Below, piece after piece: positions 1 to 10,044 of a stretch of 64,000 nucleotides of DNA (its first letter is position 1; the number at the start of each line of letters is the position of its first letter). Under the pieces are notes generated by a model. That model made no database searches, was not told the origin of the DNA, and worked only from the letters and a program-made list of their open reading frames with translations. The DNA is from CAVUCH01 sp963739995 (GTDB lineage: Bacteria > Acidobacteriota > Vicinamibacteria > Vicinamibacterales > JAENWD01), in contig CAVUCH010000026.1 of NCBI GenBank assembly GCA_963739995.1, positions 124,001-188,000 on the forward strand, given 5' to 3'. A program made the position numbers and the translations under genes.

Positions 1-1
1 G

Positions 2-595
2 GTCTCGCTCACGACGGGCAAGCCGGAGTTCCGGGAGCGGTTCGTCAAGGCGTGCCACGAGGCCGTGGACGTCGCGAAACGGTGCCGGGCCCAATGGATG
101 ACAGTGGTGCCCGGCTACTTCGACCGCGAGCAGCGGATCGGCGTCCAGACCGGGCACGTCATCGACGCGCTGCGCGCGGGGGCCGACGTTCTCGCCCCGC
201 ACGGCCTCGTGATGGTGCTCGAGCCGCTCAGCGACAATCCCGACCTGTTCCTGCGGACGTCGGACCAGGCCTACACCCTATGCCGGGCCGTCAACAGTCC
301 CGCGTGCAAGATCCTGTACGACATCTACCACATGCAGCGGAACGAAGGGCATCTGATCCCCCACATCGATGCGGTGTGGGACGAGATCGCCTACTTTCAG
401 ATCGGAGACGTGCCCGGCCGGAAGGAGCCTGGCACCGGCGAGACGAATTACCAGAACGTCTTCAAGCACATTCACGGACGCATGCAGCAGGCCGGACGCG
501 ATTTCGTGTTCGGCATGGAGCATGGCAACTCCGCCGAGGGCGCCGACGGCGAGCGCAAGGTGATTGAAGCGTACGTGCGAGCCGACAGCTTCTGA
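2..595 (+). CDS. Hydroxypyruvate isomerase-like TIM-barrel protein (5' end outside window)
   Basis: This is the C-terminal part of a sugar isomerase of the xylose isomerase-like TIM-barrel fold. It is open from base 2 to the TGA at 593-595, so the start lies before the window. Recognisable pieces are EPLSDNPD (metal-binding Glu strand), KILYDIYHMQ (Asp/His strand), the FQIGDVPGRKEPGTGE loop typical of hydroxypyruvate isomerases, and a C-terminal GMEHGN (metal-binding Glu). The family interconverts hydroxypyruvate and tartronate semialdehyde or related sugars. The exact substrate is not certain. It is followed by about 150 bp without a gene. Confidence 0.8.
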   Translation, partial: VSLTTGKPEFRERFVKACHEAVDVAKRCRAQWMTVVPGYFDREQRIGVQTGHVIDALRAGADVLAPHGLVMVLEPLSDNPDLFLRTSDQAYTLCRAVNSPACKILYDIYHMQRNEGHLIPHIDAVWDEIAYFQIGDVPGRKEPGTGETNYQNVFKHIHGRMQQAGRDFVFGMEHGNSAEGADGERKVIEAYVRADSF

Positions 596-743
596 GCGGG
601 TCGGCCCTGGGGGTGATGCATGTCATGCTCGATGCACATGCAAAAAGATGAAGAACAGCTGGCAGCGCCGGTGTGATTGAGCCAGCGTTCAGCGTCCCTT
701 GCTGTTCAGCACTGGGCCTTGTGCATCATGCATTACCGAGTTC

Positions 744-1907
744 CTACTCCGTCGCCACCCCGTAGAACCCCGCCCGCGTTCGCACGCTCAGTCCCCTGCG
801 CGCCACCTTGACTTTCACGCGCCGGAAGCCGCGGTCGCGGCGGAAGGTGTCGTCTGACGGCTGAAAGCCTATCAGGTAATACCCACGCTGGTCGTCCAAC
901 ACGCGACGAAAGGCGCGCGGCATGTCGTTGGAATTGACGACCGCGAAGCCGCCGGTCTGACCGGCGACATAGCGCAGGCCGTCCTGCGTCTGCAACAGCG
1001 CATCGTTGCGGCGCGACATCAGCTGCGCCATCGCCGAAGGGCTGGCGGTGGCGTCGGCCGCGCTCAGCCCGGTGAACACGAGGCCTCGCGGATCCACCGC
1101 GTAGATGACGACGCCCGCCCGATTCGCTCCATCCACGAGCCCGTTCATCGCATCGCGAATCTGCGAGTCGCTGAGACCGGACATCGAGAAGCCCTCGGAG
1201 ACGAGCAGCACGGTCTTCCGCCCCGGCAGTTCGCGCACGGCGGCAATGACATCCGCGATGCGATTGAGCGCGTTGACCGCAAAATGTTGCTCGCGGTCGC
1301 GCTCGGCGGCGCTTGGCAGCAGCTCGAAGGTGTTCTCGAGCGGGTCGAGTGCGCCCGCCGCGCTCGCGTTCCACAGCGAGAAGCGCAGGCGGTTGACAGC
1401 GGCCCGCAGCTCGGGGCGGCTGAACGTGAACGGCCAGCTCGTTCCTCGTGTGCCGCTCGTCGTCACGACGGTGACCAGATCGTCGGGCTGCAGTGCCCCA
1501 TCGACGAAGCGCTGCAGGCTCGTACGTGTGCGGTAGATGCTCTCGAACGTCATGCGCGAGTCGTCCACGACTAAGGCAATGACGCGGCGCGCCTGGCGGG
1601 GACTGGTGGGGATCACGACCGGTTCGGGTGCGCCGGATGCATCCAGGTACCGTTCATCGGACCGCACGTAGGCCACGGCGGTCACCGGTTGCGGCTTGCC
1701 GTCCTGCAGCACTCGGAAATCGGCGGGCCCGAGTGTGGTCACGTGCCGGCCCTTCCGATCGGTCACCACCGCGTCCACTTGAACGAGGGACACGGTCACG
1801 CGAAAAACCGGGCCGGGCTCCTGCCTCTGCTCGGGTTGCTGTGCTGCGACGGCACCGGCGACGGAGGCCATGAGAGCCACGATCAGCGACAGCGCGTTGG
1901 GCCGCAT
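744..1907 (-). CDS. Secreted VWFA-related domain protein (acidobacterial type)
   Basis: A protein of about 387 residues with an N-terminal signal peptide (SLIVALMASVAGAVAAQ) and then a conserved block (VSLVQVDAVVTDRKGRHVTT, LGPADFRVLQDGK). After that comes a von Willebrand A-like domain with ALVVDDSRM as a degenerate MIDAS strand, ELPGRKTVLLVSEGFS, and GYYLIGFQPSD near the C terminus. This arrangement is characteristic of a secreted VWFA family that is expanded in Acidobacteria; its biochemical role is unknown. The ATG at 1907 was chosen because it places the signal peptide at the N terminus. The frame stays open further upstream, but that translation looks non-coding and crosses a palindromic repeat at 1953-1972. 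Confidence 0.85.
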   Translation of the reverse strand: MRPNALSLIVALMASVAGAVAAQQPEQRQEPGPVFRVTVSLVQVDAVVTDRKGRHVTTLGPADFRVLQDGKPQPVTAVAYVRSDERYLDASGAPEPVVIPTSPRQARRVIALVVDDSRMTFESIYRTRTSLQRFVDGALQPDDLVTVVTTSGTRGTSWPFTFSRPELRAAVNRLRFSLWNASAAGALDPLENTFELLPSAAERDREQHFAVNALNRIADVIAAVRELPGRKTVLLVSEGFSMSGLSDSQIRDAMNGLVDGANRAGVVIYAVDPRGLVFTGLSAADATASPSAMAQLMSRRNDALLQTQDGLRYVAGQTGGFAVVNSNDMPRAFRRVLDDQRGYYLIGFQPSDDTFRRDRGFRRVKVKVARRGLSVRTRAGFYGVATE

Positions 1908-1952
1908 GGGGTTCACCGGGGCGTGGCTTCGATCGTATCCAGTATAGCCACG

Positions 1953-1972
1953 GCCGGGACTGAAGTCCCGGC
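1953..1972. repeat. REP-like palindrome (8-bp stem, TGAA loop)
   Basis: GCCGGGAC at 1953-1960 and GTCCCGGC at 1965-1972 form a perfect 8-bp hairpin. Read on the minus strand it is preceded by GATGTGGC, the flank also seen beside the copy at 41931-41950. It belongs to a family of intergenic palindromes found at several places in this window. Confidence 0.8.
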
Positions 1973-2031
1973 GCCACATCATTGAATCGGCGACTCTCCA
2001 CGGCGCGCATGACGCCGCCGATCCGCCTCTT

Positions 2032-2550
2032 TCAGGGATGGGCTGTCGAATCCATTCGGACGCGAAGTCCATACCTCGCGAAAACATCGAGGGCCATTTG
2101 CTCAACCGAACGGAGCAAGCCCATCCTGCGGGCGTTCTGGCCCCATTCGCCCGGTTCGTCTCTGAAAACGACGAGCGCCGGAGTCGTGCCGACCGCCGGA
2201 TAGAAGCGGGCATGCTGACTAGCCAGCTCGGGCTTCAAGGCGGCCAAGGGACGGCCATCATTGATGTACTGCACCCATTCGAGACCCCAGAACAGCGCCA
2301 GTTCGTAGAACGGTCGATCTGCGGGTGCCTCTGCCTGCGCGACGGCGCGGTCGTTGATGCCCGCCATGATCCGCGCGTTCTGATCCCAGTCCTCGATGAG
2401 AATTGGACGCTCCAGCAACGGTCCACTGATCAAGATCAATCGAGGAGCGGCCGCATTCAGGCTTGCCGCAGACGCAAGAACTATTGCGACGACGCCCAGG
2501 ACGCTGGCACATCGCTTACGTCGCCATCGCGCCGAGTTGCATACCGTCAT
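2032..2550 (-). CDS. Hypothetical secreted protein
   Basis: A protein of 172 residues that I do not recognise. The N terminus is Arg/Lys-rich, followed by a hydrophobic segment (VLGVVAIVLASAASLNAAA) that looks like a signal peptide. The mature part contains LILISGPLLERPILIEDW and a Trp/Tyr-rich middle (FYELALFWGLEWVQYI). The ATG at 2550 was chosen because GGAGG lies eight bases upstream; an in-frame ATG at 2565 is a less likely start. It sits upstream of the VWFA gene in the same direction, about 125 bp away, with a palindrome between them. Confidence 0.6.
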   Translation of the reverse strand: MTVCNSARWRRKRCASVLGVVAIVLASAASLNAAAPRLILISGPLLERPILIEDWDQNARIMAGINDRAVAQAEAPADRPFYELALFWGLEWVQYINDGRPLAALKPELASQHARFYPAVGTTPALVVFRDEPGEWGQNARRMGLLRSVEQMALDVFARYGLRVRMDSTAHP

Positions 2551-2637
2551 GTCGGACGCCTCCATTGCTTTCAGACGCTGCGACCAGGGCGAAAGTCATT
2601 TCACTAACGGCTCCTGCCTCGACGAGGTGAGGCTGCG

Positions 2638-2796
2638 AAGACCTTCATCGACGTCAAGGAGATTCCGTGGCGGCGATGTGTGGATGGAGGCACTCTCCGA
2701 TGCCCTCCTGAGGTCGAAGGTCATGGTGGCCTTCATCACGCCACGCTACGTAACGAGCCAATACGCGTCAAAGAGAGTTCCTGGCCGTCCGCGAGC
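2638..2796 (+). pseudogene. TIR-domain gene remnant (frameshifted fragment)
   Basis: Three reading frames joined end to end give KTFIDVKEIP, then GGDVWMEALSDALLRSKV, MVAFITPRYVTSQYASK, then EFLAVRE. This matches the middle of a Toll/interleukin receptor (TIR) domain, around the D-x-x-E-I box, the S-x-v-x-v-x-I-[ST]-P-x-Y strand and the [CR]-x-EF helix. Two frame changes (near 2670 and 2771) interrupt it. The N-terminal box 1 and the C-terminal part are missing, so this is a degraded fragment. TIR domains occur in bacterial NADase and defence proteins, but nothing here suggests it is functional. Confidence 0.55.
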
Positions 2797-2800
2797 CCCG

Positions 2801-3172
2801 TCAACCGGCTGCCGGAAGGTCGACCGCCGCCTGAATGCGCCATAGGCCGGCATCCTCTACGAACCAGTCGATGAACCCCCGTCTATCCTCGATGAGCCGC
2901 CCGTCCACTACGACCTGGGCGTACTGAATCCCCGTCACCAACGCTCCGGCCGGACACATATCCACCTCCAGCTGCTCGAGCCTGACCAACCGGATCTCGC
3001 CGGGGATCTGCTCGATGGCGCGAAGGAACGTCTCGGCGTCCGATGCGGCTCCACCATGGGTGCGTTGAATGAATCCGGGCGCCAGCAGCCGCCGCAAGGC
3101 AGTGACGTCGCGGCGGGCGATTGCCGCACCGATGGCATTCGCTACTTCAGCAACTCTCTCCGTCGTTCCCAT
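2801..3172 (-). CDS. SnoaL/NTF2-like domain protein
   Basis: A 123-residue single-domain protein that looks like the NTF2-like/SnoaL fold: an N-terminal helix pair (AIGAAIARRDVTALRRLLAP), then FIQRTHGG, and a C-terminal strand region with DRRGFIDWFVEDAGLWRI. This fold is used both for small-molecule isomerases and cyclases and for binding proteins of unknown function, so no substrate is proposed. It is the last gene of a minus-strand group following the methyltransferase at 3209-3796, with a gap of 36 bp. Confidence 0.65.
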   Translation of the reverse strand: MGTTERVAEVANAIGAAIARRDVTALRRLLAPGFIQRTHGGAASDAETFLRAIEQIPGEIRLVRLEQLEVDMCPAGALVTGIQYAQVVVDGRLIEDRRGFIDWFVEDAGLWRIQAAVDLPAAG

Positions 3173-3208
3173 GTTCCCTCGGCGGCGCGTCCATGGATGC
3201 GGCCCATC

Positions 3209-3796
3209 TCACAACCGAGCCGCGGCGTAATAGTAGTTCTCGCCTTCGTCGACGTAGTTGCTCGTAACCGTCAGGCCTGCCTCAGAGAGGAGGGCACCGT
3301 ACTCGTCGGCTCCGAGCGAGACCGATGCCCTCCCGGTCGTTATGTCCTTCCACGTGCATCGCTGCGCCGGTGATGTAAAGAGCAGCTGACCGCCGCGATT
3401 CAGCGCGGAACCCAACCTTCGGATCAGAGCCCGTTGCGTATCGGCGGGGAGCAGGAACATCAAGCCTATGGCTACGACGCCCTGGAAGGTCCGGCCGAAG
3501 AACCCCGATGTCTCCACCGCTTCACAGGCCACGACGGCGTCGGGGAAGCGTCGGCGGAACTCCTTGACGAGGCTCGGCGCCGCATCGATGCCGGACACCC
3601 TGAATCCGTCCTGGATCAGGGCCTCTGAGACCGGTACGCCCGAGCCGCAGCCCAGGTCGAGGATCGAGCAGCCGGCCGGAAGCCCGCGCGCCCATTCGCG
3701 AAGGGTGGCCACGCCGATCCTCGAGCGCTGGCGCGAAGCGGTCAGCTCCGCGGCCACCGCCTCCCACCCGTTGGATGGATCCGGTGCGTCCGTCAT
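3209..3796 (-). CDS. Class I SAM-dependent methyltransferase
   Basis: A 195-residue protein with a Rossmann methyltransferase core: motif I ILDLGCGSGVPVSEAL at about residues 45-60, then GFRVSGIDAAPSLV (acidic residue after strand 2), and a later FQGVVAIGLMFLLP strand. The substrate cannot be predicted. The ATG start shares one base with the TGA of the upstream YdeI-like gene (TGATG), which suggests translational coupling. Confidence 0.85.
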   Translation of the reverse strand: MTDAPDPSNGWEAVAAELTASRQRSRIGVATLREWARGLPAGCSILDLGCGSGVPVSEALIQDGFRVSGIDAAPSLVKEFRRRFPDAVVACEAVETSGFFGRTFQGVVAIGLMFLLPADTQRALIRRLGSALNRGGQLLFTSPAQRCTWKDITTGRASVSLGADEYGALLSEAGLTVTSNYVDEGENYYYAAARL

Positions 3797-4377
3797 CACT
3801 CCTCTTTGCGCCGCAGCTGTCCGATCCTCCGGCCCGCCGCCGAGTCGGCGATGAGCGTGTTGAGACGCCGCTCGCGTGTGGACTCCTGCTTTGCGCTGAG
3901 CACCCACCAGAGGGCTGTCTTGCGATAGCCTGCGGGCTGCGCTTCGAAGAACCGCCACGCGTCGGTGTTCGCGCGAAATCGCGCCTCTGCCTCGGCGGTC
4001 AACCGTGCCGTCGACCGCTGCTCGAACGAATATCGACTGGCTTTTTCGGGGTCCCGGGCCTTGAAGGCGAGCAGTCCTGCCGGCTTCATCCGCCCGGTGC
4101 GGATGAGCTCGTTTGCGCGCCTGGTGTTCACGTCGCTCCAGAAGCTCCCCTTTCTCCGCGGCGTGAACCGAATGACGTAGCTCTGCTCGTCGAGCGACTT
4201 CCGGACGCCGTCGATCCACCCGAAGCAGAGCGCTTCGTCAACCGACTCCGGCCATGTGATGCTGGGGCGGGCCGATCCCTTCCTGAAGAAGCCGACCCAG
4301 AGCTCACGCTCCGACGCGTGATGCCGGGTCAGCCATCGCCGGAAGTCATCCGGAGTGGAGAAGAACCTTGGCTGCAT
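3796..4377 (-). CDS. YdeI/OmpD-associated family protein
   Basis: A 193-residue protein with the whole pattern of the YdeI/OmpD-associated (bacteriocin-protection) family. It has an N-terminal DFRRWLTRHHASERELWVGF, the family signature SVDEALCFGWIDGVRK at about residues 45-60, YVIRFTPRRKGSFWSDVN, and a C-terminal FFEAQPAGYRKTALWWVLSA with an Arg-rich tail. The family is implicated in stress or antimicrobial peptide resistance, but the molecular role is unclear. It is coupled to the methyltransferase downstream through TGATG. Confidence 0.85.
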   Translation of the reverse strand: MQPRFFSTPDDFRRWLTRHHASERELWVGFFRKGSARPSITWPESVDEALCFGWIDGVRKSLDEQSYVIRFTPRRKGSFWSDVNTRRANELIRTGRMKPAGLLAFKARDPEKASRYSFEQRSTARLTAEAEARFRANTDAWRFFEAQPAGYRKTALWWVLSAKQESTRERRLNTLIADSAAGRRIGQLRRKEE

Positions 4378-4401
4378 GGGTGCTCAGCGCATGCGGTTCG
4401 C

Positions 4402-4815
4402 TCAATCATCAGGCGACCGCCGGCTGTGCGCAGGATCGGCGGACGTCGGGAGTTCGTACCAGATCTCCAGATCGTGACCGTCTGGATCGCGACAGAACAG
4501 ATACGGTTCTCCCGGAACGAACTCCCCGCGGCTGACGATCTGCCCGCCCGCGGCCTGCACGGCTAGTGCCGCCTCGTCGATGTCGTGGGGGTCGATCAGG
4601 CGAAAACCGAAGTGGTTGATCCCGCCCGAGCCTCCGGCGGTCTCGTACGGTTCCTCGAATACGATGACGTCCCACGCGCCGGGTGTCTGCGCCTGGACGA
4701 AGCCCGGTCCTCGATAGACCGCGACCATGCCGAAGACCTGTTCGTAGAAGGCGAACGCACGCTCGGCGTCGCGAACCCTGAGTGCCAGATGCGTCAGCCC
4801 TCGCGTTCGAATCAT
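4402..4815 (-). CDS. VOC-family (glyoxalase/extradiol dioxygenase fold) protein
   Basis: A protein of about 137 residues in the vicinal-oxygen-chelate fold. LTHLALRVRDAERAFAFYEQ starts the first beta-alpha-beta-beta-beta unit and INHFGFRLIDPHDIDEAALA the second. The C-terminal FCRDPDGHDLEIWYE carries the typical metal-ligand Glu. Whether it is a dioxygenase, a glyoxalase or a resistance protein cannot be read from the sequence. The ATG at 4815 was chosen because GGGGGCGG precedes it at a normal distance and the family starts just before this point; ATGs at 4827 and 4830 are alternatives. Confidence 0.8.
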   Translation of the reverse strand: MIRTRGLTHLALRVRDAERAFAFYEQVFGMVAVYRGPGFVQAQTPGAWDVIVFEEPYETAGGSGGINHFGFRLIDPHDIDEAALAVQAAGGQIVSRGEFVPGEPYLFCRDPDGHDLEIWYELPTSADPAHSRRSPDD

Positions 4816-5037
4816 GTCCGCCCCCATCATGCCCGATGCTGTCAGCAGCCGCGCCGTGTCACCGGCCCCCGTGATCGAGTCCAGTCTGGAGAAGCTCCTG
4901 TCGTGGGCGACGCGCCCATCGCAGGTGTGTGAGCCTCGGATGTCCGTGGCCGCGGCGATCCACGGAACCCGTCGGTGACGACCGCCGTACGATCGGCCAG
5001 GACAGGGAAGCATTCAGATAGTCTATTTCCCGCCGTT

Positions 5038-6602
<1,565 letters not shown>

Positions 6603-6603
<1 letters not shown>

Positions 6604-8077
6604 CACCGCAGGGGCCCGACATCGGGCAGCGTGCCACCGGTGAAGGACGGCACGCCGGTGAGCACCCCCTGGAAGTGCGTGAGCGCCGCGCCCACGCGCA
6701 GGCGCTCGGGCCCGATCTGCAACTCGCGGATGGTCGATTCGTGCTGGCCCGTGCGCTTCTTGACGACCGAGATCGCGCGGTGCACCGACCCGGACGCCTC
6801 GAAGAACCGCAGCAGCACCACCGTGTCTGCGATGTAGCTGATGTCGACAGGCACGGGCATGGCTGCGCCCAGAATTCCCTGCTGCGCCATCACCAGCACG
6901 GTGGCCACTTGCATCTCGTTCAGATATGTCAGCAGCTCGTAGAGCCGCAACACCGGGCTCGTCAGCCCGGGCAGGGCCGCCAGAAAGCCGTTGATCGTGT
7001 CGATCAGGACGAGACGGGCGCCCCGCTCCTCGACCTGCCCGCGCACGCGATCCGCGAACTCACCGGGGACGAAGCTCCCCGGCTGAATTTGCGCCATCTG
7101 GAACTGCCCGGACGCGATGGCCGATGCGAACGGCAACCCCAGCGCCTCCGCGCGGCCTACGAACGTCGCGTGACGCTCGTCGAACAGGAACGCCGAGACG
7201 GGATGCCCGGCCGTCAGCGCCGACGCGAGGTACTGGCTCGCCACGGTCGTCTTGCCGGTGCCGGCGGGTCCGGTAATCAGAGTTACGGTGCCCCAGCTCA
7301 GGCCACCGCCGAGCAGATCATCGAGCCCCTGCACGCCGGACGCGAGGACCCCTCCCGGCGCGGGCCGAGCCTCGGCCTGCAAACGGGGAAACACGACCAG
7401 GCCCCCCGTCCGGATCGTCGCATCATGGTACCCCCCCACGAAGGGCACGCCGCGCATCTTGACGATTTCCAGCCGTCGCCGTGCGATGCCGGTACTCAAC
7501 CGACTGCTGATCCAGCCGGATGACGCCATGCGCCAGGCTCTCGAGCTGCGCGTCGCCTTCGGCGCCGCTGTGGTCGTCGATGAGCAGCACAGTGCACGCA
7601 CGCCCCGCGAAGAACTGCTTGAGGGTGAGAATCTGCCGGCGATAGCGCAAGGCGTCTCGCGAGAGAAGGCGCAACTCCGACAGGGAGTCGAGCGCCACCC
7701 GCGAGGGCTGCACCCGGCCGATCACCCGCAGCATTTCGCCCGAGACTTCGCCCAGCTCGATTTCTGCGGGGTGGTACAGCGTGTAGCGGTCTTCCTCATC
7801 GGCGGGCGCCGTGTGCAACTGGCACAACTCCACGTTGTCGAGAGACCACCCGTGCGATGCGGCAATGCCCCGGAGCTCGCTGGCAGTCTCTGACAACGTG
7901 ACGTAGACGCCCCGCTCTCCCCTGCGGGCACCCTCCAGCAGGAATTGGAGGGCCAGTGTGGTCTTGCCGGCGCCTGGCCTGCCCTGTATCAGGTGGAGCC
8001 GGTCCGCGGGCAAGCCGCCGCACAACAGGTTGTCGAGCCCTGGAATGCCGGGTACTGACGAACGCGTGTGATGTCAT
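6603..8077 (-). CDS. KaiC-like RecA-fold ATPase (two frameshifts)
   Basis: A KaiC-type double ATPase split over three frames. The ATG at 8077 gives MTSHAFVST. A one-base shift in the G run at 8050-8052 then gives GIPGLDNLLCGGLPADR with Walker A GRPGAGKTT. A second one-base shift near 7490 joins LDQQSVEY to GIARRRLEIVKMRGV, and the second ATPase domain with GPAGTGKTT follows. Removing two bases gives about 490 residues, the normal KaiC-like length. No start codon precedes domain 1 in its own frame. Either the gene is broken or the assembly has two indels. Intact pieces are 7423-8025 and 6603-about 7490. It is coupled to the hybrid kinase downstream. Confidence 0.8.
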
Positions 8078-8281
8078 CGGCTCTACTCCGTCAATCGGAT
8101 GCGTTCGTTCCCATGGGCCGGCTCTCGGGTGAGATGCAGCGGCCGGGCAGCGTACCGGTCAATGAGGCTTCCCGCCCGTTGAGCAGATGCACAGGACGGT
8201 CCAGCTCCGCAGCACGCGCGGCGGAGATGTAAATGAGGCGCGCAGGAGGCAGCGGCGACGGCATGGTAGGCTTTCTGGAGC

Positions 8282-9976
8282 ATGGCGGGTGTGCAGACGG
8301 AAGGAAATACGGCGCAACTCGACTTCATCCGTACGATTATCACGGATGACCTCCGGTCGGGGCGCCATACCTATGTACGGACGCGGTTTCCACCCGAGCC
8401 GAACGGCTACCTGCATATCGGCCACGCCAAAGCCATCTATCTCGATTTCGGGATCGCACGGGACTTCGGCGGTACGTGCAACCTCCGGATGGACGATACC
8501 AACCCCGCGAGGGAGGGCGTCGAGTACGTCGACTCGATCCAGGACGATGTGCGATGGCTCGGCTATGAGTGGGCAGGCGACACGCTGTACGCCTCGGACT
8601 ACTTCGAGCAGATGTATGGGTGCGCAGAGGACCTGATTCGCCTCGGCCACGCGTATGTCGATGACCTCACGGCCGACCAGATCCGGGCGTACCGCGGGAC
8701 ACTGACCGAACCCGGACGTGAGAGCCCGTTCCGCAACCGCCCGCCGCAGGAGAGTCTCGACCTGTTCCGGCGCATGCGAGCCGGCGAGTTTCCAGACGGC
8801 TCCCGCGTGCTGCGGGCGAGGATCGACATGGCGTCGCCGAACCTGACGCTGCGCGACCCGGTGCTGTACCGCATCCGCCGCGAGACTCACCACCGCACCG
8901 GGGACGCGTGGTGCATCTACCCCATGTACGACTACGCGCATCCCCTGTCCGATCAGATCGAAGGTGTCACGCATTCGCTCTGCACCCTCGAGTTCGAGGA
9001 TCACCGGCCGCTGTACGACTGGCTGCTCGAGTCGCTGTCGTTCAACCCGCGCCCCGACCAGGTGGAGTTCGCGCGGCTGAACCTGACCTACACCGTGATG
9101 AGCAAGCGCCGGCTGCTGCAACTCGTGCAGGACGGCCACGTGGACGGGTGGGACGACCCGCGGATGCCGACCCTCTCGGGCCTCCGGCGGCGCGGCTACA
9201 CGGCGGAAGCCATCCGGGAGTTCTGCGAACGGATCGGCGTTGCCAAGAAGGAAAACCTCGTTGACGTGGCGCTGCTCGAGCACCTCGTGCGGGAAGACCT
9301 GAACCGCCGGGCGCCGCGCGTGATGGGCGTGCTCGATCCCGTGCGCGTCGTGATCGAGAACTATCCCGGGGACCAGACCGAGCAGATGGAAGTCGTCAAC
9401 AACCCCGAGGATCCAGCAGCGGGCACGCGTCAGGTCCCCTTCTCACGGGTGATTTACCTCGAGCGTGACGACTTCCGGGAGGAACCGCCGAAGAAGTTCT
9501 TCCGGCTGGCACCGGGACGCGAGGTGCGGCTGCGAAACGCGTACTTCGTCACCTGCACGGACGTGGTGAAGGACGATGCAGGTGCCATCACGGAGCTCCG
9601 GTGCACATACGATCCCGCCACGCGCGGGGGCGATGCGCCCGATGGCCGCAAAGTGAAGGCGACGCTGCACTGGGTATCGGCTGAGCACGCCCTCGACGCG
9701 GAGGTGCGGCTCTACGATCGGCTCTTCTCGATCGAGAACCCAGCGCTGGTTCCACCTGACAGCGACTGGCGGGACTTCCTGAACCCCGACTCGCTCCGCG
9801 TGCTAACGGGCGCCAAGGTGGAGCCAAGCCTGGCAGGGGTGGTCCGGGGCGCGCGCTACCAGTTCGAGCGCATCGGCTACTTCTGCGTCGACCCCGATTC
9901 AGTGGCCGGGCGCCTGGTCTTCAACCGTACGGTGAGCCTCAAGGACACCTGGGCGAAGATCGAGAGCAAGGGCTAG
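8282..9976 (+). CDS. glnS: Glutamine--tRNA ligase
   Basis: A 564-residue class I aminoacyl-tRNA synthetase of the GlnRS type. The N-terminal RFPPEPNGYLHIGHAKAI holds the HIGH motif. NLRMDDTNPAREGVEYVDSI and the QIEGVTHSLCTLEFEDHR segment are typical of GlnRS. The KMSKS-like loop is VMSKRRLLQLV. The C-terminal third is the beta-barrel anticodon-binding region. It charges tRNA-Gln directly. It is divergent from the KaiC-like gene, with about 200 bp between them. The start at 8282 has GGAG only two bases away, so the exact start is slightly uncertain. Confidence 0.95.
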   Translation: MAGVQTEGNTAQLDFIRTIITDDLRSGRHTYVRTRFPPEPNGYLHIGHAKAIYLDFGIARDFGGTCNLRMDDTNPAREGVEYVDSIQDDVRWLGYEWAGDTLYASDYFEQMYGCAEDLIRLGHAYVDDLTADQIRAYRGTLTEPGRESPFRNRPPQESLDLFRRMRAGEFPDGSRVLRARIDMASPNLTLRDPVLYRIRRETHHRTGDAWCIYPMYDYAHPLSDQIEGVTHSLCTLEFEDHRPLYDWLLESLSFNPRPDQVEFARLNLTYTVMSKRRLLQLVQDGHVDGWDDPRMPTLSGLRRRGYTAEAIREFCERIGVAKKENLVDVALLEHLVREDLNRRAPRVMGVLDPVRVVIENYPGDQTEQMEVVNNPEDPAAGTRQVPFSRVIYLERDDFREEPPKKFFRLAPGREVRLRNAYFVTCTDVVKDDAGAITELRCTYDPATRGGDAPDGRKVKATLHWVSAEHALDAEVRLYDRLFSIENPALVPPDSDWRDFLNPDSLRVLTGAKVEPSLAGVVRGARYQFERIGYFCVDPDSVAGRLVFNRTVSLKDTWAKIESKG

Positions 9977-10044
9977 CAGGGTCGGATCGAGCCGCCGTTC
10001 AGTCGCTCCGGAGGCGGCGCACCGTGTTCCCGGCACGAGGTCAC

